DNA from: Coprothermobacter platensis DSM 11748
GTDB taxonomy: Bacteria > Coprothermobacterota > Coprothermobacteria > Coprothermobacterales > Coprothermobacteraceae
Reading direction: 5' to 3'
Length of the DNA stretch: 64,000 bases
Assembly (NCBI RefSeq): GCF_000378005.1
Contig: NZ_KB899040.1
Coordinates: 919,645 to 983,644, forward strand
In this document: positions 51,589 to 60,514 of the stretch, piece after piece
Position numbering within the stretch: the first letter of the stretch is position 1
Layout of the letters: each line of letters opens with the position of its first letter
Notes under the pieces: model-generated
Told to the model about the DNA's origin: nothing
What the model saw: only the letters and a program-made list of their open reading frames with translations
The model's database searches: none
Position numbers and translations under genes: made by a program

Positions 51589-52452
51589 TTAGCCACTCAC
51601 CTCTTGAAAGCTCACATCTTTCACAACATAGTGACCATTTTCTAAAGAACAGGTAAATGTACCATTAACAAGCACGACGTCACTCGTTAAAGATGAACTA
51701 CCGGAGGAGCTACTGCTAACTCCAACACGCGTATAACTAACGTGAACTTTGTTTTCGTTGGAAACATCGTTTTTATCCAAAACAGGGACAAAGAATAGTC
51801 CTTTCGTTGCAAAGCCCTGGGTAAATTCCAAATCCATGCTGGCAAGAAAATTAGCAAGACCATCATCAGGATTAGATGAAATAACTTTCTTCACATAGAA
51901 CATGTTTCTCGACATTAGCGCGTCTAAGAATGAAAGGACAGCATCTTGAGGGGTGTCAGCAACTACCTTAACGCCACTTACAAAATAATCGTTACCATTT
52001 TTTTCGGTGCTGATGATCCAGTGTATATTTCTACTGACTTCATTTTTGTCATCATAGGCAGAGTACAACGTCACCACACTGCCAGTAACTTCAACCTGAT
52101 TATCTCCAATCGTTTTATAATGAAGTTTCCAGTTAGTCCACTTTAGTGGATCCTCCACAGACGCCACAGGTATGCCCTCGCTATCTGCTGTAACCTGCCG
52201 CATGCTTTCAATAGAACTCAATATAGATTGAAAATAAGCAGTATCCATACCATCTGACATTTCTTCAGTACTAACTTCTTTCATGGCAGCGATATCATAG
52301 TTTGCCCATGCTTCAACGAATTTTTTGGCGGCTTTGGCAGGAGATTTTTGACCAGATAAAAACCATATACCACCGACGATTACCACAACTAAGACAACGC
52401 CTATGACAATGTAAAAAAGTGTGTTCTTTGCTTTACTGTTCCTCTTTTTCAA
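51589..52452 (-). CDS. Membrane-anchored hypothetical protein
   Basis: About 287 residues: a basic start (KKRNSKAKN), one membrane helix (about 11-32) and an extracytoplasmic domain with SPAKAAKKFVEAWANYDIAA, similar in style to NTF2-like/DUF4878 modules. A second such unit may start near TPQDAVLSFLDALMSR. A Ser-rich stretch (SSSSGSSS) precedes the last strands. TTG 52452 has GGAGG eight bases upstream; ATG 52470 would place that site within the gene. It overlaps the NYN-protein gene by 20 bases. The function is unknown. Confidence 0.8.
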   Translation of the reverse strand: MKKRNSKAKNTLFYIVIGVVLVVVIVGGIWFLSGQKSPAKAAKKFVEAWANYDIAAMKEVSTEEMSDGMDTAYFQSILSSIESMRQVTADSEGIPVASVEDPLKWTNWKLHYKTIGDNQVEVTGSVVTLYSAYDDKNEVSRNIHWIISTEKNGNDYFVSGVKVVADTPQDAVLSFLDALMSRNMFYVKKVISSNPDDGLANFLASMDLEFTQGFATKGLFFVPVLDKNDVSNENKVHVSYTRVGVSSSSSGSSSLTSDVVLVNGTFTCSLENGHYVVKDVSFQEVSG

Positions 52453-53404
52453 AATCTGCACCTCCAACATTCACATGCCACCAATGTAATTCATTCCCTA
52501 ACCTGATAAGTGCATCCCAATAATCTTTCCCGCCTCTTATCCCTTGCTTATCCAAGTTTCTTAGTTCTTCCACCAGGCTACTAACGTTATTCATATTGGA
52601 GACCAATTCTTTCACCCTATTCACATCCATCTGAGGCACCACGTAATCGTACTTATCAATATTCTCTGTGGGAACCATTTTCATTTTATTTGAATCAACA
52701 ATCTCCACCAATCCACGTTTTTCTAAGTCTTTAACCAACGCTTTGAAGTTTGGATATCCCCAGTCATGTTCTGTAAAGTCAGGCATAACCATGGTGAGCA
52801 TCTCCTTTAGTATTGAAGGGGATAGCTCATAATTCATAAACTTAATAAAACGTATGATTCCACCTATAGTATTAAAAAAGCCATCAAAATCTTTTCCAGC
52901 TCTGTTTTTAGACAAGTTCTTCAAACCACCCGCAAGTTCACTCAGTGATACAAAAACATCTGCCGAATTTTTCAGCGCTTCAGATGTTATTTGGTCATCT
53001 CCCACAGCTATGACTTCTTTACCTAAAGCCTGAAGTGCCTTTATAGCTGGAATGAAATCTCTGTCAGCAGATACAAAGACAAAACTGCTTATATTGTCTC
53101 TTTCGTAGCCGTACTTCAAAGCATCCACTGTTATCTGCATGTCAGCCATGTTTTTTACAATGTTGCCACTTCTATGCGCATATACAAAAACGACATCATA
53201 ACCCATATCTACAGCAAAAGGAATAAGTGAAGCAAATACGCCCCATCCTGTATAGACTTTCGCTACGTCTATTTTGCCCATAGAATAAAAAACATCCATA
53301 ATCTTCTGCATAAGTTCCTGGGGTGTTTTATCGTATTTTTCGAGACTCTTAGCCAAATTTTCCAGATCGAGGAAAATACCAAAATGTTTGTTGTCAGATT
53401 GCAC
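52433..53404 (-). CDS. NYN-domain (LabA/DUF88) protein with C-terminal winged-helix (OST-HTH-like) region
   Basis: About 323 residues. The N-terminal NYN/PIN-like nuclease domain has the acidic residues of FLDLENLAK, VDALKYGYERDN and FVSADRDFIPAI. The segment LSPSILKEMLTMVMPDFTEH through VKDLEKRGLVEI looks like an OST-HTH/LOTUS RNA-binding winged helix. Such proteins are predicted RNases. GTG 53404 is preferred because AGGAGG lies six bases upstream; an in-frame start at 53431 lacks one. Its partner downstream is a membrane protein of unknown role. Confidence 0.88.
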   Translation of the reverse strand: MQSDNKHFGIFLDLENLAKSLEKYDKTPQELMQKIMDVFYSMGKIDVAKVYTGWGVFASLIPFAVDMGYDVVFVYAHRSGNIVKNMADMQITVDALKYGYERDNISSFVFVSADRDFIPAIKALQALGKEVIAVGDDQITSEALKNSADVFVSLSELAGGLKNLSKNRAGKDFDGFFNTIGGIIRFIKFMNYELSPSILKEMLTMVMPDFTEHDWGYPNFKALVKDLEKRGLVEIVDSNKMKMVPTENIDKYDYVVPQMDVNRVKELVSNMNNVSSLVEELRNLDKQGIRGGKDYWDALIRLGNELHWWHVNVGGADFEKEEQ

Positions 53405-53487
53405 CGTTAACCTCCTAAGATATACAAACAACTCTTCACGTTAAATCGCTTCTATAAATGATAACATCTGCGAATAATAAACTGGGT

Positions 53488-53493
53488 TATAAT
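53488..53493 (+). promoter_or_regulatory. -10 box of the YibE/F gene
   Basis: A consensus TATAAT ends nine bases before ATG 53503, and no ribosome site lies between. It supports ATG 53503 over an in-frame ATG at 53458. Confidence 0.5.
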
Positions 53494-53502
53494 ACCGCTC
53501 AT

Positions 53503-54651
53503 ATGACTAAGTTCGTTCCTTGGATAAAACGCGTTATTGCAGTGTTACTTCTTGTTATTTTGTGGAGGGTTTCACCTTGGGTAGTACCTACGAACGGCGC
53601 ACAGGAGGAAGGTTACTATAGAGGCATCGTTCAATCCGTTGTCCAAGAGCAACCTCAACAAACGACAACAGTACAGCTTGTTTCTGTAAAGTTAATCGAA
53701 GGACCATTGAAGAATCAAGAAATCTATGCCCAGAATATATACGATCCATCGATGTATGGTTCATTTATGGTCAAGCCTGGAACAAAAGTATTCATTTATG
53801 CCATCATGGACAACGGCAAAGTTTCGGATGCGTACGTACAGGATTTAGATAGGCTTTCAGGAATGATAACAGTGATTGTCGCATTTGCAGTGATTGTACT
53901 ATTGGTAGCTTACGGCAAAGGTTTAGACGCACTTCTGGGGCTGCTGATTACTGGTTTGTTTATTTGGAAGATCGCTATACCCATGATAGCGAATGGTTAT
54001 AACCCCATTTGGACATGCTTGCTTACGGTCTTAGTAGGTACCTTAGGAACTATCACGTTGGTAATGGATACGTTTGATAAAATCATCCTTTCTACAGCAG
54101 GAACTTTACTCGGTATAGGAAGTGCTTATATTTTCGGCATATGGGCGTCTCATGTTACCTCCGTCCACGGGGTAACATCTGAGATTTTTTCTTTCTTCCA
54201 ATTTTCTACAACGTTGAAAAACCTTAACCCTCTTTCCCTGTTTTTTGGAGCCATAATGATAGCAGCCTTAGGAGCAACCATGGATGTTGCCGTTTCTTTG
54301 GTATCCTCAGCGCGGGAAATAAGACTCCAGCAACCTGACATAGGTTTCTTTCAACTGTTTTCAAGCTTAACAAGAATTGGCAGAGACATGATAGGGACCA
54401 TGGTTAACACGCTTATATTTGCTTATGCAGGTTCTGAATTAGGCTTATTGGTTTATCTTTATAGTTCCGGAGAAAGTGTGGCCATCAAGTACATCACTGG
54501 TGAGTTTTTTGTGGGTGATGCCATAAGGGCAGTTGCAGCATCCGCAGGATTAATCTTGGCAATTCCGCTTACAGCCTTAATGGCCAGTGCGTTTTACTCA
54601 GGAAAGAATAAACGGACATTGGAAAAGAATAGCCGTAATCAAGCAGATTAG
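53503..54651 (+). CDS. YibE/F family membrane protein
   Basis: A 382-residue protein with an N-terminal membrane helix, an external beta domain (YYRGIVQSV through VFIYAIMDNGKV) and about seven further helices. GAIMIAALGATMDVAVSLVSSA is the conserved YibE/F segment, also seen as ALGATMDVA plus INxIGxDM-like residues (LTRIGRDMIGT). The family is widespread in Firmicutes; function unknown. It is a single gene whose end lies one base from the end of the convergent exonuclease gene, with no terminator visible. Confidence 0.93.
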   Translation: MTKFVPWIKRVIAVLLLVILWRVSPWVVPTNGAQEEGYYRGIVQSVVQEQPQQTTTVQLVSVKLIEGPLKNQEIYAQNIYDPSMYGSFMVKPGTKVFIYAIMDNGKVSDAYVQDLDRLSGMITVIVAFAVIVLLVAYGKGLDALLGLLITGLFIWKIAIPMIANGYNPIWTCLLTVLVGTLGTITLVMDTFDKIILSTAGTLLGIGSAYIFGIWASHVTSVHGVTSEIFSFFQFSTTLKNLNPLSLFFGAIMIAALGATMDVAVSLVSSAREIRLQQPDIGFFQLFSSLTRIGRDMIGTMVNTLIFAYAGSELGLLVYLYSSGESVAIKYITGEFFVGDAIRAVAASAGLILAIPLTALMASAFYSGKNKRTLEKNSRNQAD

Positions 54652-54652
54652 T

Positions 54653-55408
54653 TTACTTCTCCAACACACATATTAACGGTGCATGGTCAGAGGGGGTAGG
54701 TTTGCGCCGTTTTCTCAAACTTGTCATTACATAGATATCTTTTAGCCTATTAACAAGCTGCTCGCTAACCAAAGCATAATCGATCCTCATGCCTTGGTCT
54801 TTCCAAACTCTTCCTTCTTTATAGTCCCACCATGTAAATTGTGTTTTATCAGGATATAACGACCTAAACGCATCAGTAAACCCTAAGTCCAGTATGTTCT
54901 TGAAAGCTTTTCGCTCTTCGTCATATGTTCCTATGGTGTCCTTAAGCAAGACTTCATCCCATACATCTCTATCTTCCACAGCAACATTAAAATCTCCCAT
55001 GAGAAGTATATTGGGATAACGTTTCAGCAGGTCGTCGATACGATGAGCAAACTCCTCATACCACTGTAACTTTTGAAAAAAGCGAGCTGCTCCACGTACA
55101 TCTCCATGAGGAGCATAAACACTAACTATCAGCAAGTCATCCAGAAGAACACCCAGAGTCCGGCTTTCTACTTCATCTAATATTTCAACAATATGGCATT
55201 CGTTTCTTGAACAAATGGCAACACCGTTATACCCTTTTTGGCCGTTAACATAGCAGTGAAACCCGTCAAAAACAGTATATGGAAACAAATCGTTTTCACA
55301 TTTTATTTCTTGCAAGCAGACCACATCAGGTTGCTCTTCTTCCAGCAGATCCTTTACGGGCTGAACACGAGCCCGAATACCGTTTACATTGAACGACGCG
55401 ACCTTCAT
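54653..55408 (-). CDS. xth: Exodeoxyribonuclease III (AP endonuclease, Xth)
   Basis: This 251-residue enzyme cuts DNA at abasic sites and has 3'-5' exonuclease and 3'-phosphatase activity. The motifs are intact: FNVNGIRAR, LQEIKCEND (metal Glu), MGDFNVAVEDRDVWD (Asp/Asn), RIDYALVS and SDHAPLI (catalytic Asp-His). It would act after glycosylases such as the MagIII-like protein at 22403. It starts four bases inside the alr gene (ATGA). Confidence 0.97.
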   Translation of the reverse strand: MKVASFNVNGIRARVQPVKDLLEEEQPDVVCLQEIKCENDLFPYTVFDGFHCYVNGQKGYNGVAICSRNECHIVEILDEVESRTLGVLLDDLLIVSVYAPHGDVRGAARFFQKLQWYEEFAHRIDDLLKRYPNILLMGDFNVAVEDRDVWDEVLLKDTIGTYDEERKAFKNILDLGFTDAFRSLYPDKTQFTWWDYKEGRVWKDQGMRIDYALVSEQLVNRLKDIYVMTSLRKRRKPTPSDHAPLICVLEK

Positions 55409-56451
55409 ACAAGAACCCGTGGTATCTTATGAGAAATGCCTGTTAATACCTCATAAGGTATTGTGTCTAATAGATTTGCCATGTCATCTGCCCAAAAATG
55501 ATCACTTCCCCACGCCCCCAGTAGAGTAACTTCATCACCTACTGCAACGTCTCCAGGTGCTTCGAACATGGTAAAATCCATGGTCACCGCACCAACCTGG
55601 GGTAAAGTGTAATTCTTAACGCCAGCTTTTGCTTTATTGCTAAGCCTTCTACTGTAACCGTCACCGTAACCCACAGGAACTGTCACAATATGCGATAAAC
55701 CCTGAGATTTCCATAACCAGTCATATGAGACGCCTTCATTGTCGATAAGTGTGTGCTCATGTACTATGCGAGCTTTTAAAGAAAGGACAGGCTTAACGCC
55801 ATTGTAGCCATAACCGTATAATGCAATTCCAGGTCGGTAGTGTGTAGCATAAGGCATAGAACCGCTTATGAGAGAACCTGAATTAGACAAATGTACCATT
55901 ATCCCGTCTGGAACCAGAGAAAGCACATTCCTAAAACGTTCTTCTTGAACTTTAAACAGATTAGACGTAGGAAGTTGAGAAGACATATGCGAACAGACGC
56001 CTTCTAACTTATCACCCACAACATGACATATTTCCTTTATGGTTGATCCATCATCCCAAGGAATACCTTCTCTATGCATGCCAATGTCCACAAACAAATG
56101 CAGCTTTAGTGGTAAATCTAACAGGCCTTTCTCCATCCACCTCTTGTCTGTGATGCAGAATCTTATACCCCTGCGTGCGAACTCAGAAGCCATATCTGGC
56201 ATGGGCAAATCATCCAATACTAAAATCCATTCTGCCCCAAGTTCGGAGAGCATGAGGGCGTCATCTGCGCACACAACGGCAAACTTCTTTACACCCAGCT
56301 TTAGCAATTCTGGTACTACTATCCCCATATCGTGCCCATAAGCATCGTCTTTAACAACCGCTATAGGTTCTAATGAAGGAAGTGAATCAGTTAGCAAAGA
56401 GACATTATGCTTTAAGTTTTGTTTAGAAATTTCGACCCATTTGTTCCACAT
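55405..56451 (-). CDS. alr: Alanine racemase
   Basis: A 348-residue fold-type III PLP enzyme that makes D-alanine for peptidoglycan. The PLP lysine is in AVVKDDAYGHD, the catalytic Tyr in GVSYDW (usually VSYG), and the VPVGYGDGYSR segment is conserved. THYRPGIALYGYGYN is the metal/phosphate region. It is slightly shorter than usual (360-390 residues). AGGAGG precedes ATG 56451. It is paired with xth without evident functional logic. Confidence 0.95.
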   Translation of the reverse strand: MWNKWVEISKQNLKHNVSLLTDSLPSLEPIAVVKDDAYGHDMGIVVPELLKLGVKKFAVVCADDALMLSELGAEWILVLDDLPMPDMASEFARRGIRFCITDKRWMEKGLLDLPLKLHLFVDIGMHREGIPWDDGSTIKEICHVVGDKLEGVCSHMSSQLPTSNLFKVQEERFRNVLSLVPDGIMVHLSNSGSLISGSMPYATHYRPGIALYGYGYNGVKPVLSLKARIVHEHTLIDNEGVSYDWLWKSQGLSHIVTVPVGYGDGYSRRLSNKAKAGVKNYTLPQVGAVTMDFTMFEAPGDVAVGDEVTLLGAWGSDHFWADDMANLLDTIPYEVLTGISHKIPRVLV

Positions 56452-56485
56452 TGTTTATCCTCCTAAATAAAAGAACTTAACATTT

Positions 56486-58489
56486 TCACAGGTAGTTGCG
56501 TTTTAAAAAGTGAACAAACTGTGCCGCTAAATACGGATCAAATTGTGTACCACCACACTTTGCTATTTCATCGATAGCTTCATTTAAGCTCTTGCCTTTT
56601 CTATAAGGTCTATCAGTACTCATAGCATCAAAAGCGTCGGCTAAAGCTAAAATCCTTCCTTCTATGGGAATTTCTTCGCCAGAAAGACCCCTGGGGTAAC
56701 CATTACCGTCCCAACGCTCATGATGAGCACCTACCCATTTAGCGTATTTCTTCAGAGTATCGCTTTGAGACAAGATTTCTTCAGAAAATACTGGATGCTT
56801 CTTCATTTCGATGTACTCTTCTGGTGTCAAAGAACCTGGCTTTTTCAACACATAATCTGCAACCCCAACTTTTCCGATATCGTGAAGTATGCCAGCCCAG
56901 TAAATATCTTCAACATTACTGCCAGTGTATCCAATGAAACTTGCAAAGTCTGAAGCAATTTTTGCTACCCTTTCCGAATGCCCAGCTGTGGATGGATCTC
57001 TGAATTCCAGCGCTTTAACTAAAATCAAAATGATTTCTTTTAAAAATTTACTTGCAGTCCGCTCATGTACTTTCAATGCAGTAAATGCACTAGCTAAGCT
57101 ACTTAGAGAATCAAACAACTCAAGGGACTGTTGGCTGAACTCTACTTCTTCAAAACTGTCAACAAATATAGAACCATACCACTGCTTGTTAACGAGCAAA
57201 GGGGCAGCCAATGAAACAGCAATAGGTTCTGGTCTAGCGCTGTTAAACACTGCTGCCACGTCGGGAGGCATATTACTGTCGTTTAGGGCTTGTACAACTT
57301 CTACCTCCGTAGGGTGGTAAATCCATTCCGGTTGCATGTCTAATGTTTCTAAGAGATTACTATATCCGACCAATGCCTTAAAACGTACCAATCCATCATC
57401 GTCCATGATAAGAATGGAGCCTGCTTGAGCCTCTGGAACCAGATTCAGTGCCAAATTCAAGAGGTATGTGTAAAATGTTTCGTCTTCCACATCTGGGCGT
57501 AACTGTCCCATCAAACTTAAAAGATTCTTTTCTTTCCCGCGCAAATCCTCTAATTCTTTGTTTACATTAAGTATTTCTTCATAAGAAGCTGTAAGTTGCT
57601 GATTTTCTGCAGCCAATTGTTCATAAGCTGCCCCTAATTCTCTTTTACTTAAACGCAGCATACGTAAAATCCAATAAAAGACCAAAGCCGCAGCCACAAC
57701 CCCAAAGAAAACACCGATGGCGACATTTCTTACCAACGAACTTACAAACTCTGAACTCAGATCCGCAGTCGCAAACCAGCGTTTGATCAATTCATCATAC
57801 TTGCCAGAGCTTTTAAGTTGAAGTAGTGCTTGATTTATCTGGCTCTGCAAAACAACATTCTTAGGGTTTACTCCGATAACATATTGAGCCAATTGGACTT
57901 TTTCGGGAAGTGTCTTTGTATCTTTTATGTTTGAATTCTGTACAAAATACTTATAACTCTCTTCGCTCATGAAGGCCGCGTTTACACGATTTGATTCCAA
58001 TGCATCGATAACTTCCTGCTGATTACCAAAGGAAATAATGTTTTTAAAATTGTGCATGGCAAGATATGTCTCCATGGTAGTTCCATCCACAACCGCAATC
58101 GTTTTCTGTTTGAGATCATCTACGGAATATGAACTGTCTTTTTTCACCACAATCACGTAATAAGGATAAAAGTAAGGGTCAGTGGGAAGTAACGTTGTAC
58201 TCGCGTTTTCGTAAAATCCCATCAACAATACGGCATCAGCTTTTCCCTGTTTTACTGCGTCAACGGCATCTGACTGATATGCCGTAGGCAGAAAATCAAC
58301 TTTTTGTTTAAGAACCTTACCAATTTCTTTGGCCAAGTCTACAGAAAAACCTTGAAGTTTGCCCGACTGCATATAGGCAAAAGGTGGATTATAAGCATGA
58401 ACCGAAAAAACAATATCGGCTTTTGCTCCCACCGGTATCAGGAACAACAGCAATGTTATAGACAGGCATACCTTCGCTTTTCGTGTCAC
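56486..58489 (-). CDS. Periplasmic-sensor GAF/HD-GYP cyclic-di-GMP phosphodiesterase
   Basis: This 667-residue protein has a signal sequence (about 1-24), a solute-binding family 3 domain (25-245; FSVHAYNPPFAYMQ, GFSVDLAKEIG), a membrane helix (about 253-273), a coiled coil (280-320), a GAF domain (about 330-480) and a C-terminal HD-GYP domain. HDIGKVGVADYVL, HHERWDGNGYPRGL and LALADAFDAMSTDRPYR are intact, so phosphodiesterase activity is expected. An amino-acid-like ligand outside would set c-di-GMP levels inside. The start is GTG 58489 with only a weak AAAGG upstream. No c-di-GMP synthase or PilZ gene is adjacent. Confidence 0.94.
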   Translation of the reverse strand: MTRKAKVCLSITLLLFLIPVGAKADIVFSVHAYNPPFAYMQSGKLQGFSVDLAKEIGKVLKQKVDFLPTAYQSDAVDAVKQGKADAVLLMGFYENASTTLLPTDPYFYPYYVIVVKKDSSYSVDDLKQKTIAVVDGTTMETYLAMHNFKNIISFGNQQEVIDALESNRVNAAFMSEESYKYFVQNSNIKDTKTLPEKVQLAQYVIGVNPKNVVLQSQINQALLQLKSSGKYDELIKRWFATADLSSEFVSSLVRNVAIGVFFGVVAAALVFYWILRMLRLSKRELGAAYEQLAAENQQLTASYEEILNVNKELEDLRGKEKNLLSLMGQLRPDVEDETFYTYLLNLALNLVPEAQAGSILIMDDDGLVRFKALVGYSNLLETLDMQPEWIYHPTEVEVVQALNDSNMPPDVAAVFNSARPEPIAVSLAAPLLVNKQWYGSIFVDSFEEVEFSQQSLELFDSLSSLASAFTALKVHERTASKFLKEIILILVKALEFRDPSTAGHSERVAKIASDFASFIGYTGSNVEDIYWAGILHDIGKVGVADYVLKKPGSLTPEEYIEMKKHPVFSEEILSQSDTLKKYAKWVGAHHERWDGNGYPRGLSGEEIPIEGRILALADAFDAMSTDRPYRKGKSLNEAIDEIAKCGGTQFDPYLAAQFVHFLKRNYL

Positions 58490-58543
58490 CTTTACATTTT
58501 ACAGCCATTGTAAGAAAATAAAAACGTGAGGAATACGAATGAT

Positions 58544-58966
58544 ATGTTTTTTCTTGGCACTTTCTTGGGAAAGGCTACACCATTAAGCGCGGGCTATGAT
58601 TTAGCCATATGTGAGGATGTAGATATACCATCTCATGATATTGTTCTGGCACGCACAGGTTTGAGAATCGCTTTGCCACGTGACAGTGTAGGGCTGATTG
58701 TACCCAGATCCAGTTCACCCTTAAAATGGGGTGTGACATTAGCCAATTCACCAGGCATATTGGATGCCGACTATCGCGGTGAAATCAAACTTATATTGCT
58801 TAATATAACAAACCATCATACGCACATACCATCAGGTACAAGGCTGGCACAGCTTGTTGTAGTGCCAGTTCTTAAAACAGAGCCCTTGCCTTTCGACGGA
58901 TCCATAGAGCAGTTCGAGCAGTCAAGCGATAGAGGATCAAATGGGTTCGGAAGTTCAGGAAGTTAG
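58544..58966 (+). CDS. dut: dUTP diphosphatase
   Basis: A 140-residue trimeric dUTPase that keeps uracil out of DNA. All five motifs are present: SAGYDLAI, PRSSSPLKWG, GILDADYRGE (catalytic Asp), GTRLAQLVV and the C-terminal RGSNGFGSSG. ATG 58544 has GAGGAA ten bases upstream; a GTG at 58526 has none. Its last four bases overlap the end of the convergent folKC gene. Confidence 0.95.
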   Translation: MFFLGTFLGKATPLSAGYDLAICEDVDIPSHDIVLARTGLRIALPRDSVGLIVPRSSSPLKWGVTLANSPGILDADYRGEIKLILLNITNHHTHIPSGTRLAQLVVVPVLKTEPLPFDGSIEQFEQSSDRGSNGFGSSGS

Positions 58967-60513
58967 ACTTTTGGACAGGCGTTTAAATGCCTAAGTACAG
59001 GTCCAGCTAAGTAGAAAGAGCCCGCTACCAATGTGGGGACTGGTTCTCTCAGAGCATCGAATAAGTCTTCTACAAGAGGCAGTCCTTCTATGGATGCCAA
59101 TGCTCTTTGAGAAAATGGAGGATAGTAAGCGATATCGCTACTTATACGCGATAAATATTTTATTGCGCTTTTTACATCTTTTCCCTGGACCAAACCGAGA
59201 ATAACACGGATATTGTAAATATTAAGTGATTCCATGTTTTCTACAAGCGAACGAAAAGCTGGCTCATTGTGACCGCCATCGACAATAAGAAGCGGGTCCT
59301 TTCTCGCCACCTGAAAGCGAGCCGGTAAAAAGACATCTTTTACTTTAGAAAAATCTGGTTTTTCATGCGTGGCGTGCTCATACGCTTCACCGGCCAGCAG
59401 AATATTCCAAATCTGTTGAAGGCCAACCATTTTTGTATGTATTTCACCCACATCTTTTACGAAAGCGCTTGTCCCATCAAGTGTGGTATCAAATTTTCTT
59501 ACTATGTACTTATCTTTTACAGGTTCGCAAATCAAACCAGGTACTGGTTCCATACATACAACATCACCACTTACACTCTGTCGGATTTGTTCTAAATATG
59601 AATCGAAATCTTCAAACACATCGCTATGGTCTAAACCTAAGCTACATATAACAGTTAGGTCATGTTCCTTCACATTCGTAGCGTCACCCTTGGATTCCAA
59701 CCCTGTCTCCACGATAGCCCAAGGAACCTTTTCCTCCGAGAAAGACAAGTACGCTGCACCAGTTATCACTTCAAAGGGAGTTAACTCCAAAGAAAGGTCA
59801 TGGCTTACTGATATTATTTTCTGTTTGTAGGTAGAGAGGTTAACAGCGTTCCCTTTTATGGAAACCATCTCTGCAGGATCGCACACATAAGGCGAAAGGA
59901 ACAACCCAACCTTCTCATTGAATAATGAGGCTAAGAAGGAAGCTACAGAACCTTTTCCAGAAGATCCTGTTACATATATGGTTTTCATATTGTCTTGCGG
60001 ATTCCCAAGTGCAGATAAGACCATTCTTAGATTATTATTCTCTAATACAGTTGGCATGCGTGTAGTAAGATCATCCAAAAGTGAGCAAGCATCTTTGGCT
60101 AAAACGGGATGACGCCATTCTGGAAAATACTCGCAAAGCAACGTTAACAGAAAATCTCTATTATGCAAATCAGGATGAGGCAGTGTTAACGTACTACTTT
60201 TTTGAACCACATCGTCATAAGTAAGGATGTCCAAATCGATAGTCCTGGGCCCCCACCTTACATCTCGCAGCCTTCCCAAAGATCGTTCGACTTCTTGCAA
60301 ATTCTTGAGAAGCTCTTCTGGCATTACGGACGTTTTTCCTTTTCCAATAGCGTTCAAGAAAGGTGGTTGGTCCGTTTTACCATATGGAGATGTTTCCACG
60401 ATAGGTGTTATCTTTTCCCACTGTATAAACGTACCGCACATGCTAATAGCACGGTGTATGAAATTGGTACGATCTCCTATATTGGAACCAAAGGATATAT
60501 AAACTGTTGCCAT
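58963..60513 (-). CDS. folKC: FolK-FolC fusion: HPPK and folylpolyglutamate/dihydrofolate synthase
   Basis: A 516-residue fusion. Residues 1-150 are 6-hydroxymethyl-7,8-dihydropterin pyrophosphokinase: YISFGSNIGDR and RDVRWGPRTIDLDIL are diagnostic. Residues 160-516 are a Mur-ligase-fold FolC with P-loop VTGSSGKGSV (181-190) and VDGGHNEPAF (usual DGAHNP). The FolC half is divergent: the EKAGI segment is missing, and the domain is short. Together with FolP just upstream it covers three folate steps: pterin activation, dihydropteroate formation and addition of glutamate. It starts one base after folP ends. Confidence 0.93.
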   Translation of the reverse strand: MATVYISFGSNIGDRTNFIHRAISMCGTFIQWEKITPIVETSPYGKTDQPPFLNAIGKGKTSVMPEELLKNLQEVERSLGRLRDVRWGPRTIDLDILTYDDVVQKSSTLTLPHPDLHNRDFLLTLLCEYFPEWRHPVLAKDACSLLDDLTTRMPTVLENNNLRMVLSALGNPQDNMKTIYVTGSSGKGSVASFLASLFNEKVGLFLSPYVCDPAEMVSIKGNAVNLSTYKQKIISVSHDLSLELTPFEVITGAAYLSFSEEKVPWAIVETGLESKGDATNVKEHDLTVICSLGLDHSDVFEDFDSYLEQIRQSVSGDVVCMEPVPGLICEPVKDKYIVRKFDTTLDGTSAFVKDVGEIHTKMVGLQQIWNILLAGEAYEHATHEKPDFSKVKDVFLPARFQVARKDPLLIVDGGHNEPAFRSLVENMESLNIYNIRVILGLVQGKDVKSAIKYLSRISSDIAYYPPFSQRALASIEGLPLVEDLFDALREPVPTLVAGSFYLAGPVLRHLNACPKV

Positions 60514-60514
60514 A

